A DNA stretch of 64,000 nt from Adiantum capillus-veneris (lineage: Eukaryota; Streptophyta; Polypodiopsida; Polypodiales; Pteridaceae). The notes beneath the pieces are model-generated. The model was given only the letters and a program-made list of their open reading frames with translations. It was not told the DNA's origin and did no database searches. Where the stretch lies: the NCBI GenBank assembly GCA_014529385.2, contig CM043963.1, positions 63,973,469 through 64,037,468 on the forward strand. Direction: 5' to 3'. Position 1 is the first letter of the stretch; each line of letters opens with the position of its first letter. The position numbers were made by a program, and so were the translations under genes. Of this stretch, positions 56,092 to 64,000 are shown piece by piece.

Positions 56092-56092
<1 letters not shown>

Positions 56093-56392
56093 AAAAGCAG
56101 CTCTGAAGACTCTTGTTGACCATAAGAGCACAATACAAAACTTAGATACACCTCTTCAAAATTCCTTATTGGAGATATCAAAAGCACAGTCTTAATCCTA
56201 ATAACAAGCTTGGATACATTCATCTTAAAATGTTCCAAAAGTAAAAGAAATCGTAGCATTCAAAATTAGCTTGAGCTAAAAAATGAGTTTCACATGAGCA
56301 TATGACAAGCCAGGTTCAAAAGTCTCTTTGTGTCAAGAGACTCTAGTACTATACCTCAAAAGGGAACATCAATCTACAAAAGAGAAGCCTGC

Positions 56393-57396
56393 TCAAAAAA
56401 GAAACTCAAGTCCCTCTAGAGCTCCTGCTTTCTTCTTGGCTTCTTCAACAATAGACAGCTTAATACCCTTACCTCTTTGTAGAGTCACCCAAGGCTTGCT
56501 TCCTTTACCAATAGTAAACACATTGCCAAGCCGGGTGGCAAACTATTGGCCGATAGTATCTTGTACATGCACAATTTCAAAACTTCCCTTATGCTTTTCA
56601 CGGTGCTTGATAATCCCAATCCTGCCTCTGTTGACCACTAGTAACCATGACAATGTTGCCAATGTCGAACTTGATGAACTCTACAACCTTTCCGGTCTCA
56701 ATTTCAATTTTAATGGTGTCAATGGCCTTAATAAGGGGATCTGGATATCGAATGGCGCACCTATCAAATGTAGTGATGTAGGAAATCTCCTTCTCACTGA
56801 AGCAGGCATCTCGGACCTTGGATAGCTTGTACTTAGACTCTTCAAGGCTAATGGAGTGCAAAGTGAATCTTTCGTTGCTATCATGAAGCAGTCAGAAGTT
56901 CTCTCTGATTTTTGCAATGGACACAACATCCATAAACCCAGCAGGGTAACACTTGTTCGTCCTTACTGTTCCATCCACAGAGATGAGTCGCTGCATCGCA
57001 ATGGCAACCACTTCACGATAGGTCAAGGCATACTTCAATCGATTCCTCAACAAGACAACCATCGACATACATTCCCTAGTCTTATGGGGGCCGGTAGAGG
57101 GCTTGGGCGCAAAGGAACCACCGAGAGAGGAGGACCCAACACAAATTTTCGGACGGACAAGAAAAACGCAAACCCTCTCTGCAAAAATTAACCCTAGATC
57201 CAATGAAGGACGCGCAAAGAATAAAAAATTGGGGCAATGGGGCGTGATTGTGGTAAGCAGAGACGTGTATGAGAACGAGACTATTTAGTACCTTTAAGGG
57301 GTAAGGATCCATCACCATATTTGAAGCAGCGGTGTCAAGCATCCAGTGCCTCGGGGCATTGAGACATTTCAGATGTCTCTTGAGACCACCGGCCAT
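56393..57396 (-). pseudogene. Cytosolic ribosomal protein eS4 (RPS4) pseudogene with retained intron
   Basis: Exon 1 (57396 to about 57292) reads KRHLKCLNAPRHWMLD then about 13 extra codons and a GT donor. Exon 2 starts [20 protein letters not shown] near 57130 and runs through [55 protein letters not shown] and, after a frameshift near 56640, [36 protein letters not shown] and [15 protein letters not shown]. These are eS4 landmarks in full order. Disabling changes: TGA for CGA at 56892, the frameshift, TAG near 56553, and no AG at the expected acceptor. The intron shows it is a duplicated gene, not a processed copy. The GA-rich 5' leader is kept. Confidence 0.88.
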
Positions 57397-57449
57397 GGCT
57401 TCACGCTGTTAGAGCGCGCCTTCACCTCGTCTGCCCGACACTGAAAGAG

Positions 57450-57474
57450 TTCTCTCTCTCTCTCTCTCTCTCTC
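57450..57474. repeat. (TC)n microsatellite in the eS4 leader
   Basis: TC run (GA on the gene's strand) about 55-80 bases upstream of the eS4 start codon. Confidence 0.9.
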
Positions 57475-57475
57475 G

Positions 57476-57561
57476 CTCGCTCTTAGTCAAAAAGAAACTC
57501 TCTGAAAGAGCGTGCACCAATGCATGCTCTTTCAGAGAGTTTCTTTTTTACTAAGAGAGAG
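57476..57561. other. Long hairpin with 41-bp arms and 4-base loop
   Basis: Left arm 57476-57516, loop CCAA, right arm 57521-57561. The arms pair with about three mismatches; core GAAACTCTCTGAAAGAGC pairs with GCTCTTTCAGAGAGTTTC. It lies next to the eS4 leader. It could be a cruciform, a small foldback element or a small-RNA precursor. Confidence 0.85.
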
Positions 57562-58279
57562 TAGGGGGTGTGCAGAGAGGGGAAAGTGAGGCAATGCAGC
57601 ACTAAAAGCAGGCAGTTGCAGGCGATGGCAAGGCAGACAAGGAGAGGTAGGGCAACAGACAGAGCGTGCAGAGGGCGACGTGCCGTGCATTACCACGTAA
57701 CCAAAAAAGATTTTTTTTTTTGGTTGTGGGAAGCCTGCCTCACTCTCTCACGTTGGTCTGAAGCATGTAGAGGAAAGGTGGCAAGGTAGGGCTTTAGGTG
57801 TTGAGAAGTGGACTTGAGGAAGTCATAGGCATGAAGGCCTGGGTGTTGGGCAAGCGACGAGGACTAGAACAGGGTGTTTATAGCAGCACCATTGGAGAGC
57901 GTGAAGGCAAAGGGAGAGAGGGAGTTTTTTTTCCCTTGTTAGTCTTGGAGTGCAAGAGTAGGATATTCCAAGCAGCTCATGTGTGTGCATGGTCAGGGGC
58001 TTCGAAGAATTTGGAAAGTTGTGTGCGAGAAGACGGAGCAAGGGAGACAGATGGTTTGAGAGCGGCGGCTGTGGTCTAGGGTGGAAGGTGCAGGTAGAGC
58101 ACGGCCCTGCTCTGCGGGGCGCAATGCCTTCTCTGTCATTTCACGCTTCTCTCTCTCTTTCTCTAGATGCAGTGATGATCAGGACTGTGGTAATTAATTT
58201 CTCCCTTGAGCTCCACAGACTGAGGAAAAGGGAGTTCGGGTACCCTTTCAGCCCATTAAGTAGCTCTTGCATGGAGGGT
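57562..58279. other. Non-coding, GC-richer stretch
   Basis: No gene recognised. ORFs of up to 93 codons lack any known pattern. Confidence 0.45.
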
Positions 58280-59468
<1,189 letters not shown>

Positions 59469-60383
59469 AAACCTAGGTTTAGTGTAAACCCACCTACAAA
59501 TTTTGAGATATACCTCTAAATTTTAAATTTGAAAGTGAGAAAACGTACAAAATTTGAAGAAATTTAGCGTCATTTGGTGTAAAAACCTCCAAATTTAGTT
59601 AGTTTACCACTAAAATTCTCATAGGTAGGTTTGTCAAGTTTTCAGAACAAAGTTTTTTTCGAGCACTGGTCATTGCATGAAAGAGTTCATGTCTCTTTCA
59701 AATAGATTTTTGAAGGGTTTTGTCTATACTATATAATTGTTGAAAATGATGACGGTTGAACTTGAGGACCTTCTTGCCTCATCTATTGTTTCAAAATCAA
59801 TTTTGTCAATGTTTAGGACCCTAAGATTTACCTTTCCTAGCCAACACAGTTGTCTCAACGTGCCACAATGTTGTTTGTTGTAGCACAACCAACCTCCCAT
59901 TTACCCCTTGGAGGGAGTTATCTTATGGGGTGCTAAGAATTGAGGCCTGGGCCACATCATTCTACAAGAGGACAGATGCAATTCTAGACTACCATCCATT
60001 TGAATTGCTATGAGGCATTGATGGACGTACAACTCCAAGTAGTAGATAGAGTACAAACAAAAATGGAGGGCTAATCCGCATTAGGAAAAGCATTCCAAAG
60101 GACTACAATGAAAATCATACACCATGGCTCTAAGAAGTGTATTCAGCATAGGGGTATCACACGTTGAGTGAGTAATCTAGGTCGAGGCATGATGGACAAC
60201 TCAGCAGACTAGGAACCCCAAGAAATCTAGGAACTTTGAGATATGCTCATATAAACATGGAAAATTTAAGAGAAGGTTTGTACACTAATTTTCTCTAAAG
60301 TTTGAAGGTTTATTCACCTTCTACTTTGAATTTTAAAGATAAATCTCAAAATTTGTAGGTGGAATTACACTAAACCTAGGTTT
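59469..60383. mobile_element. Inverted-repeat element, ~915 bp
   Basis: Arms of about 60-85 bases at 59469-59555 and 60300-60383, both beginning AAACCTAGGTTTAGTGTAA on the outer side and sharing CCACCTACAAATTTTGAGAT. The interior has no ORF. It resembles a non-autonomous DNA transposon; no target duplication was identified. Confidence 0.6.
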
Positions 60384-61498
60384 CTATCGATATGGGTAGG
60401 TGAAAGAGAACTAGCATGTGGACAAAGTTGTCATAAGAAAATTGTTCATAGCTTTATCAACCTTGCATACTCTTCTATCAAAGCACTCTTTATAATTCCC
60501 CACCATTACCACCTCCCTTGACACGTTTGTTGCCACCACCCTTGGCAACACCGCTAACTCCCACGCTCCCCCCCCGATAGATGGCTACCTATGATGGTGT
60601 GATCCAAACTTTAATATATACCATGATGTGGATTTTCTCAAAATAATAGTCTCATTGTAATAATATAATTATTTTCAAGTTTCCACCGTTTTCTCTAGAG
60701 TAACTTAAAATGCATAGTATGTTATCGTACATCAACCCACAATAACTTGAGGTAGAGCAAGAGAGAGGAGAAGAAGAAGTAAAGAGAAGCTCAAGCTCCC
60801 ATACTCTCCTTATTCATGAGATTTTTTTGAGTGGCAACAACCTTACTCTTTTAGTGTAAGTCTTGTGGTCCTACATGTAGGGAGGTAGGAATAGGAGATT
60901 TATATCCATTGGAATCATGGTGCAACTATTCCCAACAAGGATCAATGGTGGTAGAAATGAGCTTCCAATATTTGAGGGCAACTAGTTCCAAGAAGAGGAA
61001 TATCAACATGCCATTGTATGGGTTCCAATTGTTCTAGCCCATCAAAGAAAACATCTATCAAACCCTTGTTCAAGGGGGTTTTTCTGTCAAAAAATTGTGA
61101 TCCTTTTACCATTAAATTTAGTTGTAATCTTGTTTTAGTTTTTTTTTTTGTGCTTGAAGGCATCCAAACTTTGGTTTTTGTTTTGTATAGTACGCCTTGG
61201 CTAGTCTTGCTCGTTTTAGGGATTGCTCGGAAAATCTCGCTGGAGATTCGAGATTCCTCCTCCATGGTGAGAATTTGCACATGGCATCTTTGATGTCTGA
61301 CCAAAATAGATCTGATCCTCTGCTGCTGAGAGAGAAAGAGAGAGGGGGGGAATGAAATCCCTAGAGAGAGAAAACGCAAAAATAAGAAAGAGAATTAAAC
61401 AAGTGATAGATAGAGAGAGAGAGAGAGAAATGAAATGAAATGAAATATTATGTGAACGTCTTCAAAAGGCCAACATAACCTATGAAACCAAAAGGAAG

Positions 61499-61505
<7 letters not shown>
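60384..61505. other. Non-coding stretch
   Basis: A 145-codon minus-strand ORF (60942-61379) with SQFFDRKTPLNKGLIDVFFD resembles nothing I know; kept only as a possibility. Confidence 0.4.

Positions 61506-61555
<50 letters not shown>
61506..61555 (-). repeat. (GA)n microsatellite at the LINE copy B 3' end
   Basis: 50 bases of GA; on the LINE strand this is a TC run right after AGAACTATC. Confidence 0.95.
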
Positions 61556-61558
<3 letters not shown>

Positions 61559-61630
61559 TTCTGTTACCGTCCTTGGAGGTCAAATATGACATATGGGACC
61601 AAATGAACATGTCACGTGGTGTGAGTGGAG

Positions 61631-62473
61631 TCACAAGTGACTTTCGATGCTCAAAAATGACTGAAATGAGCGTCGTAATAGAGATTCCACATCGTGGTTG
61701 GGAGAGGAAGGTATGTAGGGAGAGCTCATGGCTGAATATGTGGGGAGCACTTGACGAGGGCATAAGGTGCAAAGTCGATGAGACTCCTCGCCTGTGCCCC
61801 AACGTCCCATCTTGTAGCATAGAGAATGGGATCTAAGACGAATGGACGCAATGGTGCGGATCACACTCAACTGGATGGGCTCAAGGATGTAGGGATGGGT
61901 TCGGTTACCTCGTTCAGAGAAGAAGATATATTTGTAGTTTCGGGCAATGTGTGTGGTGTAATGGCTGAAGCGAGAACCTTCGGATTTCTCCCAAGCCGTG
62001 ATACATTGGCGTTGTAAGAAGGCCTCATTAACTTGGGAGTCGGTCGACGCATCCTTGACCAAGTGACATGCATCCCATCTTCCAAACCATTTCTTAATAT
62101 CAAGCATCCACCCCGAACTTAGTATTTTGCTCTTGCATGTCTTTTGGACCTTTTGACTTGCTTCATATGCGATTCTAGAAAGTCGATACAAAGGGCTACA
62201 TTGTGTCTTAAGCATGTACTCCACAACCCTTTTCATGTCCAAGACCTCAACGGGAAGCGATCCGGACTCAAGAAGTAAGAGCATGTAGGGTGTTTGTGTC
62301 TTGACTTGGAGAAAGTTGGTGGGAAAACACTTTTGGACATTCTCAAACTCTTTCCAAGTAGACTTCCCGATGCTACCACCCCACACCTCCGCTCCATAAA
62401 GAAGCACCAATGTCACCAATGTGTCAAAGAGGTACTTTTTGAGAGCCAACATTTGATCTCTCCAGCATTGCAC
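61631..62473 (-). pseudogene. LINE copy B, C-terminal third
   Basis: Collinear with copy A residues from about 560 on. After LCTLCPRQV a deletion of roughly 70 bases removes the His and last Cys of the zinc motif and shifts frame, so the end reads differently from copy A. Confidence 0.85.
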
Positions 62474-63114
62474 ACATTCTCAAATGCATAATAAGCCCTC
62501 TTTCCAGCTTCCAAGCGATGCATTGTCCAGTCCTTCCATTTATGATTGGATGGAACCTCAAGGCCAAGGTACTTGAAGCTATCTACCACTTTAAGTTGCT
62601 CATTATTGTATACAATGCATGGATTTTTGTTATTGAGGGTTTTTACAAGCATAACCTTGGTTTTGGATCTGTTCACGATCAGTCCGCTATGTAGGCAAAA
62701 GCGTTCTAAGACACTCATAAGCTTTTGTGCATCTTCTAAGGTATGTGCCAAGAGCACTACATCATCGGTATAAAGAAAAAGCATGATCACTGCATTTATG
62801 ATCTTAACCTCCTCTATGCCTTCTTGTTGCATAAAATCAAGAACCATGCATTCCAATTCATCAATGAGTAGCCCAAAGAGGGTTGGGAAAAGTGGGCATC
62901 CTTGTTTGACACCAATGGTGCTTGCAAAGAATTCTGAAATTCCATCTCCCATACATAGTTGGCATATCATTTTTTGGTAGATGCGAAAGACTTCATGCAT
63001 AAATTCTCTCAGCACTTGAAGTCTTTGTATACGTCTCCAAAGATTTCCTCGTGGTACCATGTCAAAAGCTTTCTTGAAATCCACAAAGCAATAATACAAC
63101 TTTTTTCCTTTCAA
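62413..63114 (-). pseudogene. LINE copy B, RT palm
   Basis: Contains FVDFKKAFDMVPRG and GCPLFPTLF; the catalytic box is YTDD (residues 115-118), where copy A has YADD. Thr in place of Ala there would probably impair polymerisation. Confidence 0.88.
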
Positions 63115-63174
63115 TCAAGACGCTTCCATAAGAACTCAAAGAATGACAAGGTGATCAATAGTGCTATGATGCTT

Positions 63175-63815
63175 TCAAAAACCTGCTTGGCCAAGCACAC
63201 GTTTGCCGTTATTTTCAGCCCATTCACTTATCTTCATCTCCATGATACATCCAAATAACTTTTCCATCAAAGAACCAATCATTATAGTGCGATAGTTGTT
63301 CACATTATTTACATCTCCTCCTTTGTGCAAAGGTTTGATCCAATTTGCACTCCAATCATGAGGCATGCCATGCTGAAGTGAAAGGTTAAACATATCGCGT
63401 ATCCAATGTTGTGTTTTCTTGCTTGTCCATTTAATCATTTCAGCCTTGACACCTTGAAGGTCCTTTGCCTTGCGAATAGAAAGTTTCTCAAGCAAGCAGC
63501 ATACATCTTCTCAATGGTAAAGAAGCGAGGCATAAACGGGAGGGAGCTACAACACTCCATCTTATCAACATTGGGTTGCTCATAGAGGTTCTTGCAATGC
63601 GTATACATATCCTCAAGAGTCAAGTCACCAAAGATCTCAACACGCTTGCCTTTTAAATTTTGCCAAAACTTGCCACATGCATGTGCTTTCTCTTGCGCTA
63701 AAAGAAGTTGTTTTTTGACTTCCCACCTTCTCCTGTTTTTTTGAACAAGTGCTTTGAATGTGTGTGAACGTTCCAAGTAAACTTCCTTGTCTTTGCTTGC
63801 ATCCAACCTTAGCAA
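63175..63815 (-). pseudogene. LINE copy B, RT N-terminal part
   Basis: Two frames (63815-63435 and 63495-63175) overlapping at a shift near 63480. LDASKDKEVYLERSHTFKAL and YRTIMIGSLMEKLFGCIME match copy A closely. Confidence 0.85.
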
Positions 63816-64000
63816 GTGTTTTGGGCTTGACTACATTCCATGTCAAACCATTTCTTCTTGGTGCTACCCTTCTTAGACCTTTTGCAAGACATGTGTTTCA
63901 CCGAAAAGCATTCCTTCGCACAAGAGCAAATTACTTCTTTGAAAACTTTACACTTTCATTCTAATGTTGGGCTCTCTTCATGCTCTCTCATACTTAACAT

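Larger units (their letters stand above)
61556..64000 (-). mobile_element. LINE copy B, broken, running off the window
   Basis: Same family as 15772-18110 but opposite strand. It extends about 190 bases further 5' than copy A, with KKKWFDMEC at about 63842, the WFDxEC pattern seen between endonuclease and RT in many LINEs. The endonuclease would lie beyond 64000. Frameshifts near 63840, 63480, 63115-63175 and 62440, a YTDD catalytic box and an internal deletion mark it as dead. Confidence 0.88.

Overview
This window looks like nuclear DNA of a land plant with a large, repeat-rich genome. A fern, a lycophyte or a gymnosperm would all fit, and the sequence does not fix the species. Support comes from Ty3/gypsy retrotransposons of plant type, including one with the second RNase H typical of the Tat/Ogre group. 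It also comes from a LINE family, a cytosolic ribosomal protein eS4 copy that still has an intron, a SWIB-domain gene, and HAD/FCP1-like modules of the plant type. Long CT, CA and G runs occur throughout. No bacterial operons, tRNA or rRNA genes or CRISPR arrays were seen.

Layout. 1-5.4 kb is non-coding apart from microsatellites and a 5-copy, ~75-bp tandem repeat with internal inverted symmetry. 5.5-9.4 kb is a decayed minus-strand chromovirus-type gypsy element between two copies of its LTR start. 9.4-12.8 kb holds unrecognised minus-strand coding remnants. 12,838-25,053 is a complete but non-autonomous plus-strand LTR element (element A) with LTRs, PBS, PPT and a 5-bp target duplication; it interrupts a minus-strand reading frame that resumes at 25,054. 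Inside A are a nested LINE (15.77-18.11 kb) and a decayed gag-like ORF with a repeated Y-x-D-x-x-G-x-x-Y peptide module.

25-48 kb is the most unusual part. Its coding remnants all lie on the minus strand: a ParB-like domain followed by a beta-class DNA-methyltransferase-like domain (47.5-45.0 kb), an acidic repeat exon, and two HAD/FCP1-like phosphatase modules (39.2-27.1 kb). Between them lie arrays of a ~68-bp satellite with a 28-bp palindromic core (main array 39.7-42.8 kb). A young Tat/Ogre-like gypsy element (element B, 29,733-39,002, minus strand) splits the first HAD module. A duplicated copy of the interrupted exon at 43.3 kb shows the site before insertion.

49.0-51.35 kb is the 3' part of another gypsy element (C), in which an aspartic protease domain lies downstream of the integrase in the same reading frame as the integrase tail. 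52-61 kb contains microsatellites, two inverted-repeat (MITE-like) elements, a SWIB-domain copy with one stop, a possible small secreted protein, an eS4 pseudogene and a perfect-loop hairpin. 61.56-64 kb is a second, broken copy of the same LINE on the minus strand, running off the window.

Most genes here are transposon genes or decaying host-like genes. Many disabling changes are TAG/TAA/TGA where CAG/CAA/CGA would be expected, which fits deamination of methylated cytosines.
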